Below are positions 24,184-33,743 of a stretch of DNA of 64,000 bases, piece after piece. The notes below the pieces were generated by a model. It was given only the letters and a program-made list of their open reading frames with translations, was not told the DNA's origin and ran no database searches. Each line of letters starts with the position of its first letter. Position 1 is the first letter of the stretch. The position numbers were made by a program, and so were the translations under genes. The stretch comes from Sphaerisporangium perillae (GTDB lineage: Bacteria > Actinomycetota > Actinomycetes > Streptosporangiales > Streptosporangiaceae), in assembly GCF_023276435.1 (NCBI RefSeq), contig NZ_JALLPO010000015.1, positions 1 to 64,000 on the forward strand, read 5' to 3'.

Positions 24184-26139
24184 TCAGCGGGCGGGGTCGC
24201 CCTCCAGCGGCGCGGAGCGCCTGGCGACCGCCTCGGTGATCTCGCGGGCGAGGTCCTGGCCGGTGAGGCCGATCTCGGCGAGGATCTTCGGCCGCTTGGC
24301 GTGGTCGAGGAACCGCTGGGGGATGCCGAACGTGCGCACCGGGACGTCGACGCCCTCGTCGCGGAGCAGGCGTGCCACCGCGTCGCCCACCGCGCCGACC
24401 CGGCCGTTGTCCTCCACCACGGCGACGAGCTTGCAGGCGCCCGCCGCGGCGACCAGGGCCTGGTCCAGTGGCTTGACCCAGCGCGGGTCGACCACCGTGG
24501 CCGAGATGCCCTGCGCGTCCAGCAGCACGGCGGCGTCCAGGCAGGCCTGCGCCATCGGGCCGGCCGCCACCAGCAGCACGTCGGCGTCCTCGCCCGCGTC
24601 GCGCAGGACGTCCATGCGGCCGAGCGTGCCTACGGCGCCGATCTCGGCACCGGCGGCTCCCTTGGGGAAGCGGACCACGGTGGGGCCGTCGGCGATCTCG
24701 ACCGCCTCGGCGAGCAGCTCGCACAGCCGTACGGCGTCCCGGGGCACGGCGATGGACAGGCCCGGGACCACCTGCAGGATGGACAGGTCCCACATGCCGT
24801 TGTGGCTGGCCCCGTCGTCGCCGGTGACGCCCGCGCGGTCGAGCACGACGGTGACCGGCAGGCGGTGCAGGGCGACGTCCATGAGGAGCTGGTCGAAGGC
24901 CCGGTTGAGGAAGGTGGCGTAGACCGCGACCACGGGGTGCAGGCCGCCGAGGGCCAGGCCGGCCGCGCTGGTCAGGGCGTGCTGCTCGGCGATGCCCACG
25001 TCGTAGATGCGGTCGGGGTAGGCCTCGGCGAACGCGGCGAGGCCGGTGGGGTGGAGCATGGCGGCGGTGATGGCCACGATGTCGCGGCGCTCGGCGCCGA
25101 GGCGCACGAGCTCCTGGCCGAAGACGTTGGTCCAGCTGTGCGGCTTGGGCTGCTCCTCGCCGGTGAGCGGGTCGAACGGCGACGGCGAGTGGAAGCAGTC
25201 TTCGTCGTGGTTCTCGGCGTGCGAGTAGCCGTGGCCCTTGGTGGTGAGGACGTGCACGATGACCGGACCGCGGAAGTCGCGGGCCTTGCGCAGCGCGGCC
25301 TCGACCGCCTGCTCGTCGTGGCCGTCGATCGGGCCGACGTACTTCAGGCCGAGGTCCTCGAACATCACCTGCGGGGCGAGGACGTCCTTGACGCCCTTCT
25401 TGACGCCGTGCAGCGTCTCGTACAGCGGGGTGCCGAGGACCGGGACGCGGCCGAGGTTCTGCTTGACGAACTCCAGCACGTGCTCGTAGTTCTGCGTCAT
25501 GCGCAGCGAGGCCAGGTGGGAGGCGAGCCCGCCGATGGTCGGCGAGTAGGACCGGCCGTTGTCGTTGACCACGATCACCAGCGGGAGGTCGGGGTCCTTG
25601 GCGTGGCCGGCGATGTTGTTGAGCGCCTCCCAGGCCATGCCGCCGGTCAGCGCCCCGTCGCCGATCACCGCGACGACCGTCCGGCCGATCTCGCCGCGCA
25701 GCTTGTAGGCCTTGGCCAGCCCGTCGGCGTAGGACAGGGCGGTCGAGGCGTGGGAGTTCTCGATGACGTCGTGGTCGGACTCGGCCTGGCTCGGGTAGCC
25801 CGACAGGCCGCCTTCCTGGCGCAGGGTGGCGAAGTCGGCGGCGCGGCCGGTGAGCATCTTGTGCACGTAGGACTGGTGGCCGGTGTCCCACAGGATGCGG
25901 TCGCGCGGCGAGTCGAAGACCCGGTGCAGGGCGATGGTCAGCTCGACGACCCCGAGGTTCGGGCCGAGGTGACCTCCGATGCGCGAGGTCGTGGACACCA
26001 GCAGGTCTCGGATCTCGGCTGCCAGAACGGGCAGCTCACCGACCTCCAAGCGCTTGAGATCTCCCGGCCCCTTCACGGACTCCAGCAGGTCGGCCCGTTC
26101 TGCGCCTGAACCTTCGGTTCGCTGGCTCCGCTCGCTCAC
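24184..26139 (-). CDS. dxs: 1-deoxy-D-xylulose-5-phosphate synthase
   Basis: 651 aa, full length. Thiamine-diphosphate motif [19 protein letters not shown], substrate segment [16 protein letters not shown], catalytic Glu region [21 protein letters not shown], and [20 protein letters not shown] all are present. The enzyme condenses pyruvate and glyceraldehyde-3-phosphate in the first step of the non-mevalonate isoprenoid pathway and also feeds thiamine and pyridoxal synthesis. The 228-bp region downstream (23956-24183) holds imperfect G-rich repeats around GGGGCCAGGGGC and no gene. Confidence 0.96.
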   Translation of the reverse strand: MSERSQRTEGSGAERADLLESVKGPGDLKRLEVGELPVLAAEIRDLLVSTTSRIGGHLGPNLGVVELTIALHRVFDSPRDRILWDTGHQSYVHKMLTGRAADFATLRQEGGLSGYPSQAESDHDVIENSHASTALSYADGLAKAYKLRGEIGRTVVAVIGDGALTGGMAWEALNNIAGHAKDPDLPLVIVVNDNGRSYSPTIGGLASHLASLRMTQNYEHVLEFVKQNLGRVPVLGTPLYETLHGVKKGVKDVLAPQVMFEDLGLKYVGPIDGHDEQAVEAALRKARDFRGPVIVHVLTTKGHGYSHAENHDEDCFHSPSPFDPLTGEEQPKPHSWTNVFGQELVRLGAERRDIVAITAAMLHPTGLAAFAEAYPDRIYDVGIAEQHALTSAAGLALGGLHPVVAVYATFLNRAFDQLLMDVALHRLPVTVVLDRAGVTGDDGASHNGMWDLSILQVVPGLSIAVPRDAVRLCELLAEAVEIADGPTVVRFPKGAAGAEIGAVGTLGRMDVLRDAGEDADVLLVAAGPMAQACLDAAVLLDAQGISATVVDPRWVKPLDQALVAAAGACKLVAVVEDNGRVGAVGDAVARLLRDEGVDVPVRTFGIPQRFLDHAKRPKILAEIGLTGQDLAREITEAVARRSAPLEGDPAR

Positions 26140-26325
26140 GGAATCATCTCCTCCGCTTTTTTACCGACGCGCCCGAGTCTATTTGCCCGGGCGTCCCGCC
26201 CTCGCTGCTCGCCCCAGGGTCTCACCCTCGGGCGGCGGCCGGGCCGACGTCACGGAACCTCCATAACTTGTCCACATTAGATCGGTTTTACGGTAGGTGC
26301 ACCGCTCGCGTACCCTCTCAGCACC

Positions 26326-27126
26326 ATGCGAACGTCTTCCCTTGCCATCCTTTTCGGCCTGATCGCGAGCCTGCTGATCGGCGGCGGCACGGCCCATGCC
26401 GCCCAGGAGACCGCTGCGGCCTACCCGATCAGGAACGCGAACGCCCTGACGCGGAGCCCGCTGTACACCACCGGGCGCCTGCCGGCCGCCTCCTGCCCTG
26501 AACGCCCGGTGACGGCGGGCGACGTGCTGTCCGTGCGGAGCTACCTGCTCCCCCTCGTGAAGTGTCTCGACACCGCGTGGGCCGCCCAGTTCGAGAAGGC
26601 GCACATCCCGTTCGCCAAACCGCGTGTGAGGTTCATCACCAAGCCGCAGCGGATCTGCGGCGACAAGTGGGGCAAGGACGTCCAGGCGATCTACTGCAAC
26701 ACCGACCGCGTGATCGTCGTCATGCTGGACAAGGACATCGTCGACCAGCCCGACGGTCTGTTCCTGATGGACGTGATCGCCCACGAGTACGGCCATCACG
26801 TGCAGAACCTGGCGGGCATGTGGCGCGCCTACGACCACCTGCCCAACCGCGGCAAGACCGAGTACTACGAGCAGAAGCGCAGGCACGAACTGCAGGCCGA
26901 ATGCCTGGCGGGCGTGTTCATCGGCAGCGTCTGGCCTTCGCTGGACCGGCCGGACCAGGACTTCCGGGACCTGCTCGCCGCCGACCGCCGCAGCGGCGAC
27001 GAGATGACCAAGGTGCGCGACCACGGTAAGGGACGCAACATCGCCAACTGGTTGAACCGGGGCTACAAGGCCGCCTCGTCGGCGGCCTGCAACACCTGGG
27101 CCGCCCCCTCCGCGATGGTCGCCTAG
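26326..27126 (+). CDS. Secreted neutral zinc metallopeptidase
   Basis: 266 aa. A signal peptide (MRTSSLAILFGLIASLLIGGGTAHAAQ) precedes a YpfJ-type neutral zinc metallopeptidase domain. The zinc site is HEYGHHVQNLAG with the distal Glu region HELQAECLAGVFIGSVWPS. The C-terminus RDHGKGRNIANWLNRGYKAASSAACNTW is shared with the broken copy at 30807-31026. Four or more Cys probably form disulfides. Substrate unknown. Its TTCATCGGCAGCGTCTGG stretch corresponds to the site where the TnpB element entered the paralogue. Confidence 0.88.
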   Translation: MRTSSLAILFGLIASLLIGGGTAHAAQETAAAYPIRNANALTRSPLYTTGRLPAASCPERPVTAGDVLSVRSYLLPLVKCLDTAWAAQFEKAHIPFAKPRVRFITKPQRICGDKWGKDVQAIYCNTDRVIVVMLDKDIVDQPDGLFLMDVIAHEYGHHVQNLAGMWRAYDHLPNRGKTEYYEQKRRHELQAECLAGVFIGSVWPSLDRPDQDFRDLLAADRRSGDEMTKVRDHGKGRNIANWLNRGYKAASSAACNTWAAPSAMVA

Positions 27127-27175
27127 GGACCCGCCCCCCGAAGCGCGTCCGCGCTGGTCGCCGGCGGCGGAAGGC

Positions 27176-28342
27176 TCAGGAGCCGGATCGGCGCAGGTCG
27201 CCGAAGAAGGCCCGGACGTCCTCGATGAGCAGGCCGGGCGCCTCCAGGGCGGCGAAGTGCCCGCCCCGGTCGAACTCCGACCAGCGCACGATGGTCGCGG
27301 TCTTCTCGGCGAAGCGGCGGATCGCGATGTCGGTGGTGAACACGGCCACCCCTGTGGGCACGGTGGAGCGCTCCTTGGGCGCCCACATGCTCGCGTCGTG
27401 GAAGCGCTCGTAGTAGGTGGTGGCGGACGATCCGGCGGTCCGGGTCAGCCAGTACACCATCACGTTGGTCAGCAGGACGTCGCGGTCGACGGCGTCCTCG
27501 GGGAGCTTGGCCGCCGGGTCGGTCCAGTCCTTGAACTTCTCGACGATCCAGGCGAGCTGGCCGATGGGCGAGTCGGTGAGGCCGTGGGCCACGGTGTGCG
27601 GACGGGTGCCCTGGATCTGCATATATCCCGACATGTCGGCTTGCCAGCGCTTCATGAGCGCCAGCCGCTCCTTCTCGGCCTCCGTCAGGGCGGCCATGTC
27701 GCTGGGGTCGCCGGTGGGGAAGGTGACCAGCGCGTTCACGTGGACGCCGATCACCCGCTCCGGGGCGCGCCTGCCGACCATCGGGCCGATGAACGCGCCC
27801 ACGTCACCACCCTGCACGCCGTAGCGCTCGTAGCCCAGGCGCGCCATCAGCTCGACGCGGCCGTCGGTCCAGCCCGGCTCGCCGAGCGGACCGGAGAAGC
27901 CGTACCCGGGGATCGACGGGATCACCAGATGGAAGGCGCCGGCCGGGTCGCCGCCGTGCGAGCGGGGGTCGCTCAGCGGTCCGATCAGGCCGAGGAATTC
28001 CACCACCGAACCGGGCCAGCCGTGGATCAGCAGCAGCGGCGTGGCGTCCGGCTCGGGCGAGCGCACGTGCAGGAAGTGCACGTTCTGGCCGTCGATATCG
28101 GTGGTGTACTGCGGGTGCTCGTTGAGCGCCGCCTCGTGCTCGCGCCAATCGTAGCCGGTGCGCCAGTGGCCGGCCAGCTCCTTGAGGTAGGCCGTGGGCA
28201 CTCCGCGCTCCCAGCCGGTCCCCGGCAGGTCGTCGGACCAGCGGGCGCGGGTCAGGCGGTCGTGCAGGTCGTCCAGGTCGGCCTGCGGGATGTCGATGCG
28301 GAACGGCCGGATCTCTGCGGAGGAACGGTCGGTGCCGGTCAT
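27176..28342 (-). CDS. Epoxide hydrolase family alpha/beta hydrolase (copy 1)
   Basis: 388 aa. The N-terminal epoxide-hydrolase motif is [25 protein letters not shown]. Oxyanion-hole [14 protein letters not shown], nucleophile context [13 protein letters not shown], and C-terminal His in [15 protein letters not shown] complete the triad. Microsomal-type epoxide hydrolases open epoxides to diols through an ester on the Asp. The natural substrate is unknown. A WYL regulator is divergent 89 bp away, and a paralogous pair lies at 38794-41029. Confidence 0.88.
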   Translation of the reverse strand: MTGTDRSSAEIRPFRIDIPQADLDDLHDRLTRARWSDDLPGTGWERGVPTAYLKELAGHWRTGYDWREHEAALNEHPQYTTDIDGQNVHFLHVRSPEPDATPLLLIHGWPGSVVEFLGLIGPLSDPRSHGGDPAGAFHLVIPSIPGYGFSGPLGEPGWTDGRVELMARLGYERYGVQGGDVGAFIGPMVGRRAPERVIGVHVNALVTFPTGDPSDMAALTEAEKERLALMKRWQADMSGYMQIQGTRPHTVAHGLTDSPIGQLAWIVEKFKDWTDPAAKLPEDAVDRDVLLTNVMVYWLTRTAGSSATTYYERFHDASMWAPKERSTVPTGVAVFTTDIAIRRFAEKTATIVRWSEFDRGGHFAALEAPGLLIEDVRAFFGDLRRSGS

Positions 28343-28431
28343 GCGGTTCCTTCTCCTCGTATCGGGGTCGCACCCACGTTATGAAGCCTTGCGGACAGCT
28401 TCCGTCCTCAACCGCTGCCAGACTTTCCCTC

Positions 28432-29382
28432 ATGTTGGAGACCTCGGCCCGCCTGCTGCGCCTGCTGTCCCTCCTCCAGAGCCGTCGCGACTGGTCCGGC
28501 GCCGAGCTGGCGGAACGGCTCGGGGTGGACGTGCGCACGGTGCGCCGCGACATCGACAAGCTCCGCGGCCTCGGCTACCCGGTGCACTCGGCGACCGGCA
28601 CGGCGGGCGGGTACCGGCTCGGCGCGGGCGCCGCCCTGCCGCCGCTCCTGCTGGACGACGAGGAGGCGGTCGCGGTGGCCATCGGGCTGCGCACGGCGGC
28701 CTCGGGCACCGTCGCCGGCATGGAGGAGACCTCCGTCCGCGCCCTGGCCAAGCTCGAACAAGTGCTTCCCGCGCGCCTGCGCCGGCAGGTGAACGCCCTG
28801 CACGCGGCCACGGTGCCCCTGGCCGGGCACGCGCCCGCCGTGGACCCCGGTGTGCTCACCGCCATCGCGGCCGCCTGCCGTGACCGGCTGCGGATGCGGT
28901 TCGGCTACCGGGGCCACGATGGCACCGAGAGCAGGCGCGTCGTGGAGCCGCACCGGCTCGTGCACACCCCGCGCCGCTGGTACCTGCTCGCCTGGGACAC
29001 CGAGCGGGAGGACTGGCGGACCTTCCGGGTCGACCGGATGCGGGACCCCGCGGCGACCGGCCCGCGCTTCACCCCGCACACGCCTCCCGAGAACGCGGCG
29101 GCGTACGTCTCGCGGGCGATCTCTTCCACGGTGTACCGCTATCAGGCCCGGATCCTGATGCGCGCGCCCATCGAGGTGGTCGCCGAGCGCTCCTCGCCCA
29201 CGGCCGGGCGCCTGGAAGCCGTCGACGAGCACACCTGCGTGCTCCACACCGGCTCGGACTCCCTCGACCAGATCGCCCTGTACGTCGGGCTGAAGGGCAT
29301 CGAGTTCGAGGTGCTCGACCCGCCGGAGCTGGTCGAGCACATCCGCAGGCTGTCCGAGCTGCTCGCCCGCGCCGCTCGCTGA
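28432..29382 (+). CDS. HTH-WYL transcriptional regulator (module 1)
   Basis: 316 aa from ATG at 28432. Winged helix at about residues 5-60 (SARLLRLLSLLQSRRDWSGAELAERLGVDVRTVRRDIDKLRGLGYPVHSATG). The WYL sensor domain is at about 140-210 (RMRFGYRGHDGTESRRVVEPHRLVHTPRRWYLLAWDTEREDWRTFRVDRM), and a WCX-type C-terminus follows. WYL domains bind small ligands or nucleic acid. It is divergent from the epoxide hydrolase gene and probably controls it. It closely resembles the regulator at 40055-41029. Confidence 0.88.
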   Translation: MLETSARLLRLLSLLQSRRDWSGAELAERLGVDVRTVRRDIDKLRGLGYPVHSATGTAGGYRLGAGAALPPLLLDDEEAVAVAIGLRTAASGTVAGMEETSVRALAKLEQVLPARLRRQVNALHAATVPLAGHAPAVDPGVLTAIAAACRDRLRMRFGYRGHDGTESRRVVEPHRLVHTPRRWYLLAWDTEREDWRTFRVDRMRDPAATGPRFTPHTPPENAAAYVSRAISSTVYRYQARILMRAPIEVVAERSSPTAGRLEAVDEHTCVLHTGSDSLDQIALYVGLKGIEFEVLDPPELVEHIRRLSELLARAAR

Positions 29383-29474
29383 CGGCCGGCGAGGCCCGCG
29401 ATCTATCCCGTTCATCGAATCTCTTTAAGCGTGGAGACCCCTGCCTTCAGGCGGGGGAGGAAACGCGGCACGGT

Positions 29475-30677
29475 GTGGAACGGTGTCGGATGGTGTGGAG
29501 TCGAATCGGTGTTCGCATCCGGTCGATCGTGCCTAAAGTACGAACCGTGGCACGAACTGTGAAGCGGGCGTTGAAGTTCCGCTTCTACCCGACGTCCGGG
29601 CAGGCTGAGGAGCTTGCCCGCACGTTCGGTTGCGTCCGCTTGGTGTACAACAAGGCTCTGGAGGAACGTACCCGCGCCTACAGGCTGCACGGCAAAGGGC
29701 TTTCTTACGAGGAGTCCTCGGCGGCGCTCACCGGCTGGAAGCGCACCGAAGAGTTGGGTTTCCTCGGCGAGGTGTCGTCGGTTCCGTTGCAGCAGGCGCT
29801 GCGGCATCTGCAGGCGGGGTTTGCGAACTTCTTCGCCAAGCGGGCGCGCTACCCGGTGTTCAAGTCGCGGAAGAGGTCGCGGGCGGCGGCGGAGTACACC
29901 CGTTCGGGGTTCCGTTACCGGAACGGTGAGCTGACGCTGGCGAAGCTGGACGGCCCGCTGAACATCGTGTGGTCGCGTCCGCTGCCCGAGGGGGCGCAGC
30001 CGTCGACGGTGACTGTCTCTCGCGACGCGGCGGGCCGGTGGTTTGTGGCCATCCTCTGCGAGGAGACGATCGGCCGGTTGGACCCGGTGGGTGAGTCGGT
30101 CGGCATCGACGCAGGGATCAGCGCGCTGGTCACGCTGTCGCGCCCGATCGACGGTCTGACCGACGGCGACGGCAAGGTCGCCAACCCCCGGCACGAGCGG
30201 GCCGAGCGGCGCCGACTGGCCAAGGCGCAGCGGGCGCTGGCCCGCAAAGCGAAAGGCAGCGCCAACCGCGCGAAGGCCAGACTGCGGGTGGCGAAGGTGT
30301 ATGCGCGGGTCGCCGATCGGCGCCGCGACTTTCTGCACAAGCTCACCACACGGCTTGTTCACGATAACCAAGTGATCGCCGTGGAAGACCTGAGCGTGCG
30401 GAACATGGTGAAGAACCGGTCGCTGGCCCACGCCATCTCCGACGCCGCGTGGCGGGAGCTCCGCTCGATGCTGGAGTACAAAACGGCGTGGTACGGGCGG
30501 GAGCTGGTCGTGGTCGACCGGTGGTTCCCCTCCTCCAAGCTGTGCTCGGTGTGCGGGGTCATCGCCGAGTCGTTGCCGCTTGATGTCCGCAGTTGGCAGT
30601 GTGGCTGCGGCGCGGTCCATGATCGGGATGTCAACGCGGCGAAGAACATCCTCGCTGCCGGGCTGGCAGAGAGGTGA
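29475..30677 (+). CDS. tnpB: TnpB RNA-guided nuclease
   Basis: 400 aa as drawn from 29475; GTG starts at 29529 or 29547 (before KRALKFRFYPT) are as likely. The N-terminal WED/REC part includes FGCVRLVYNKALEERTRAY. The RuvC triad is intact: Asp in GESVGIDAGISALV, Glu in VIAVEDLSVRNM, Asp in VHDRDVNAAKNIL. The zinc ribbon is CSVCGVIAES with CGCG. TnpB proteins cut DNA next to a target motif under guidance of RNA from the element's right end, and they favour element retention. The catalytic residues suggest activity. Confidence 0.92.
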   Translation: MERCRMVWSRIGVRIRSIVPKVRTVARTVKRALKFRFYPTSGQAEELARTFGCVRLVYNKALEERTRAYRLHGKGLSYEESSAALTGWKRTEELGFLGEVSSVPLQQALRHLQAGFANFFAKRARYPVFKSRKRSRAAAEYTRSGFRYRNGELTLAKLDGPLNIVWSRPLPEGAQPSTVTVSRDAAGRWFVAILCEETIGRLDPVGESVGIDAGISALVTLSRPIDGLTDGDGKVANPRHERAERRRLAKAQRALARKAKGSANRAKARLRVAKVYARVADRRRDFLHKLTTRLVHDNQVIAVEDLSVRNMVKNRSLAHAISDAAWRELRSMLEYKTAWYGRELVVVDRWFPSSKLCSVCGVIAESLPLDVRSWQCGCGAVHDRDVNAAKNILAAGLAER

Positions 30678-30806
30678 AACGCCTGTGGAGCTGGTGTAAG
30701 ACCTCAAAGGAGAGAGTCCTCTCTCTGGCGGGCGACCGGCGGCGAAGCAGGAAACCCGACCCGCGAGGGTCGGAATCCCCCTCGTCCACGAGGGGGAGGA
30801 GGTCAA
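30625..30806 (+). ncRNA. Predicted TnpB guide RNA scaffold (omegaRNA)
   Basis: The end of tnpB plus the 129 bp beyond its stop is the part kept in the relic element, which implies selection on this RNA. It ends in two stems: CCGACCC/GGGTCGG (30756-30773) and CCCCCTCGT/ACGAGGGGG (30777-30796), then GGAGGTCAA. By analogy with studied TnpB systems, guide bases would begin at 30807. The RNA 5' end is unknown. Confidence 0.6.
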
Positions 30807-31026
30807 AGGAAGCGTCTGGGACTCCCTGGACCGGACCATTGACGACTGGGACTACCTGCTGGACGCCACCAGGGAGAGCGGCGACGAGCGCGCCAAGGTG
30901 CGCGACCACGGCAAGGGGCGCAACATCGCCACCTGGCTGAACCGCGGCTTCAGGGCCGCCGGCCCCGGCGCGTGCAACACCTGGGGCGCCGGCTCGGCGG
31001 TGGTGGCCGCCACCCCGGCCGCCTGA
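30807..31026 (+). pseudogene. 3' fragment of a zinc metallopeptidase gene
   Basis: Starting right at the transposon end, the frame reads GSVWDSLDRTIDDWDYLLDATRESGDERAKVRDHGKGRNIATWLNRGFRA and so on to a stop. This matches the last 80 residues of the peptidase at 26326-27126. The zinc-binding half is absent from the other side of the element. Joining TTCAT to these bases gives TTC-ATA-GGA-AGC-GTC-TGG (FIGSVW), the family sequence, so the element entered a peptidase gene at this point. Confidence 0.85.
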
Positions 31027-31114
31027 CCGGGCCGCCTGACCGCCACCCGACCGGGCCACCCGACCGGGCATCACGGCCCCCGCACGGGGACGACGGGACG
31101 CCAGGACGGCGGGG

Positions 31115-32320
31115 TCAGGCCCCGACGCGGGCGAGGGCGTCCAGCGGGTCGGCGAGCACCTGGGCGAAGGCCAGCTCCGCCGCGCCCACCAGCGTGGTGT
31201 CGTCCCCGAGGACCGGGGTGCGAAGGCGCAGGCTCTCGCGGCAGGCGTGCAGCACGTCGGTGGTGATGCGGCTGCGCACCTGCGCCGCCGCGCCCAGGTA
31301 GATCTCGCGCAGCATCCCCCCGAAGATGACGATCTCGGGGTTGAAGATGTTCACCAGGTTGGCCACGCCGAGGCCCAGCCAGTCGCCGACCCGCGCCAGC
31401 GCGTCCTGCGCGACGATGTCACCGCGGTCGGCGGCGTCCACGACGGCGCGCACGGCGTCGCGCCCGATCTGCGGGCCGAACCGGCCCGCGGCCTCCAGGA
31501 GCGCCCGCTCCCCCACCTCGGCCTCCAGGCAGCCGCGCGACCCGCAGCCGCAGGGCCGCCCGCCCGAGTTGATCACCATGTGGCCGACCTCGCCGCCGTA
31601 CCCGCCCTGCCCGCGGAGGAGCTGGCCGGCGGCGATGACGCCGCCGCCGATGCCGACGTCGCCGTGCAGGTAGATGAGGTCGCGGCAGCCGACGCCGACC
31701 CCGCGTGCCTGCTCGGCGAGCGCGCCGAGGTTGGCGTCGTTGCCGACGGCGACCGGGACCCCCAGGCCGAGCCTGCGCTCCAGTTCCTCGCCCAGGGGGA
31801 TGTCGACCGCCCCGATGTTGGGGCTGAAGCGGACGACCCCGTCGGAGCTGCGCACGCCGCCGGAGAAGGCGACGCCGACACCGACGCAGACCGTGTCGCC
31901 GCGGGTCTTCTGCAGCATCTGCGCGGTGAACGCGGCCAGCCGCCCGACCACGTCCTCAAGGACGAAGGCGCCGCGTTCGCGGATGGCCTCCCGCCGGTCG
32001 AGGATCACGCCGCCGAGGCCCACCCGGGCGGCCACGAGCCGGTCGACGCCGATGTCGAACGCCAGGACGTACACGCGCGCCGACTCCGGCCGCACGACCA
32101 GTGACGGGCGCCCGGCCCGGCCGGTCTCCCTGGGCAATTCCTCCCGCACCAGGCCCGCCGCCGTCAGGTCGGCGGTGAGCGCCATGATGGTGCTGCGGTT
32201 GAGCCCCATCCGGGTGGTGAGCTCGGCGCGGGAGGTCGGGCCGTCCAGGTGGACGTGCCGCAGAAGGACTCCGAGATTGTGGCGCCGGATCTCCTCCTGT
32301 GAGGGGCCCGCGCGCATCAT
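31115..32320 (-). CDS. ROK-family transcriptional regulator (XylR-like)
   Basis: 401 aa. Winged helix at about residues 10-70 (IRRHNLGVLLRHVHLDGPTSRAELTTRMGLNRSTIMALTADLTAAGLVREE). ROK sugar-kinase fold follows, with VPVAVGNDANLGALAEQARGVG, GEVGHMVINSGGRPCGCGSRGCLEAEVGE (zinc site CxCxxxxC) and VNIFNPEIVIFGGMLREIYL. These repressors release DNA on sugar binding. It follows the sugar ABC operon on the same strand, so that operon is the likely target. A perfect palindrome lies 84 bp upstream. Confidence 0.9.
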   Translation of the reverse strand: MMRAGPSQEEIRRHNLGVLLRHVHLDGPTSRAELTTRMGLNRSTIMALTADLTAAGLVREELPRETGRAGRPSLVVRPESARVYVLAFDIGVDRLVAARVGLGGVILDRREAIRERGAFVLEDVVGRLAAFTAQMLQKTRGDTVCVGVGVAFSGGVRSSDGVVRFSPNIGAVDIPLGEELERRLGLGVPVAVGNDANLGALAEQARGVGVGCRDLIYLHGDVGIGGGVIAAGQLLRGQGGYGGEVGHMVINSGGRPCGCGSRGCLEAEVGERALLEAAGRFGPQIGRDAVRAVVDAADRGDIVAQDALARVGDWLGLGVANLVNIFNPEIVIFGGMLREIYLGAAAQVRSRITTDVLHACRESLRLRTPVLGDDTTLVGAAELAFAQVLADPLDALARVGA

Positions 32321-32403
32321 CGTCGTCCTCTGGTTCCTTGTGCGGTCCTGCTGGGGTCAGGGCGGCTCCACCGCGGCGGCGGACCCGTACAGGTACGCCG
32401 CAG

Positions 32404-32419
32404 GTGTTCATATGAACAC
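32404..32419. promoter_or_regulatory. Perfect 16-bp palindrome upstream of the ROK gene
   Basis: GTGTTCATATGAACAC is a complete palindrome between the permease stop and the ROK regulator start. It could be an autoregulatory operator. The strong symmetry and A/T core stand out in this GC-rich sequence. Confidence 0.55.
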
Positions 32420-32492
32420 TCGTGATGTTCCTTTGGCAAATCGGTGGGAGGGGACCTTCGGTCCTGGCGGGAGACCTGGCCAGGACCGCGGA

Positions 32493-33743
32493 TCACCTTA
32501 GACCAGAGGCGGCGGCGCGCTTGCGGGAGAGTGCGTCCACCCCCGCTGCCAGGAGCAGCACCGATCCGGTCACCACGAACTTCACGCTGGCGCTGTAGCC
32601 CATCAGTCCCATGCCGTTGTTGATCACCGCGACCACCGCGCCACCGAGCACCGCGTCGATCACCCGGCCCTTGCCGCCGAACAGGCTCGTGCCGCCGATC
32701 ACCGCCGCGCCGACGGCGAACAGCAGGACGTTGCTGCCGCCGGTGTTGGGATCGACCGAGTTGTCGCGCGAGGCGGCGATGATGCCGCCGATGGCGGCCA
32801 TCGTGGAGCAGATCACGAACGCGCTGATCCGGATGCGGTCGACGCTGATGCCGGCGCGGCGCGCCGCCTCGGCGTTGCCGCCGACCGCGTAGATGTGCCG
32901 GCCGAAGGCGGTGCGGCGCAGCACGAACGTCCAGAACACCAGCAGCGCCACGACGATCGGGACGACGATGGGCACGCCCTTGAGCGACACGATGAGCGCG
33001 TTGCGGCTGCGCTCGACGTTCAGGGCGTAGACCGCGAGGCCGCCGATGACCGCCAGCAGGCCCACGCGGAAAGCGATCACCGTCGCCGGGTCCACCGACA
33101 GGCCCCGGCCGGCGCGGCGGCGCGCGCGCACGATCTGGACGGCGGCGTAGATCACCACGCAGCCGATGTACAGGGCCCAGCCGAGCGCCGGGGGCAGGTT
33201 CTGGTTCTCGATCGACAGGATGGTCTGGTCGCGGACCGCGATGTTGGTGCCGTCGTTCACCAGCAGCAGCACCAGGCCCTGGAAGGCGAGGAACGCGGCC
33301 AGCGTGACCACGAACGACGGGATGCCGAGCTTGGCGACCAGCGCCCCGAGGACGGCGCCGATGACGACGCCGGTGAGGATGGCGGCGGCGACGGCGATGT
33401 ACCAGGGCTGGCCGTGGTTGGCCAGGGTGGTGGCGAGCACGGCCGCGCACACGCCGCTGGCGAACCCTGCGGACAGGTCGATCTCGCCGAGCAGCAGGAC
33501 GAAGACCAGGCCCATGGCGATCATCGTGACGCCGGCGCCCTGGGTGAACAGGTTGGCGAAGTTGATGGCCGTGAGAAACGCGGGCCGCAGGATCGCGAAG
33601 ACGGTGCAGAGCACGATCAGCCCGAACACCGCCGGGAGGGCGCCCATGTCCCCGCCGCGCACCCGCTCGACGTAGCCTCGGACGTTGCTGCCGATGGTGG
33701 GGGCGTCCGTAACGGGCTTGTTGGAGATCGTCGTCGTGCTCAT
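32493..33743 (-). CDS. Sugar ABC transporter permease (XylH-like)
   Basis: 416 aa with about 10-11 hydrophobic helices. Family signature GAGVTMIAMGLVFVLLLGEIDLSAGFASGVCAAV and the downstream EAARRAGISVDRIRISAFVICSTMAAIGGIIAASR are typical of ribose/xylose-type permeases. VIGGTSLFGGKGRVIDAVLGGAVVAVINNGM follows. It overlaps the ATPase gene by 4 bp. It forms the membrane channel for the sugar delivered by the binding protein encoded upstream. Confidence 0.9.
   Translation of the reverse strand: MSTTTISNKPVTDAPTIGSNVRGYVERVRGGDMGALPAVFGLIVLCTVFAILRPAFLTAINFANLFTQGAGVTMIAMGLVFVLLLGEIDLSAGFASGVCAAVLATTLANHGQPWYIAVAAAILTGVVIGAVLGALVAKLGIPSFVVTLAAFLAFQGLVLLLVNDGTNIAVRDQTILSIENQNLPPALGWALYIGCVVIYAAVQIVRARRRAGRGLSVDPATVIAFRVGLLAVIGGLAVYALNVERSRNALIVSLKGVPIVVPIVVALLVFWTFVLRRTAFGRHIYAVGGNAEAARRAGISVDRIRISAFVICSTMAAIGGIIAASRDNSVDPNTGGSNVLLFAVGAAVIGGTSLFGGKGRVIDAVLGGAVVAVINNGMGLMGYSASVKFVVTGSVLLLAAGVDALSRKRAAASGLR

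Larger units (their letters stand above)
29416..30806 (+). mobile_element. TnpB-only transposon (IS200/IS605-type, IS1341-like)
   Basis: About 1.39 kb. The ends were set by comparison with the relic at 4131-4356: CGAATCTCT after TTCAT on the left, GGTCAA on the right. A subterminal hairpin (CCCCTGCC/GGCGGGGG) stands in the left end and two hairpins in the right end. There is no target duplication and no tnpA. The right flank continues a metallopeptidase gene; the left flank does not. It would need a TnpA from elsewhere to move. Confidence 0.88.
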
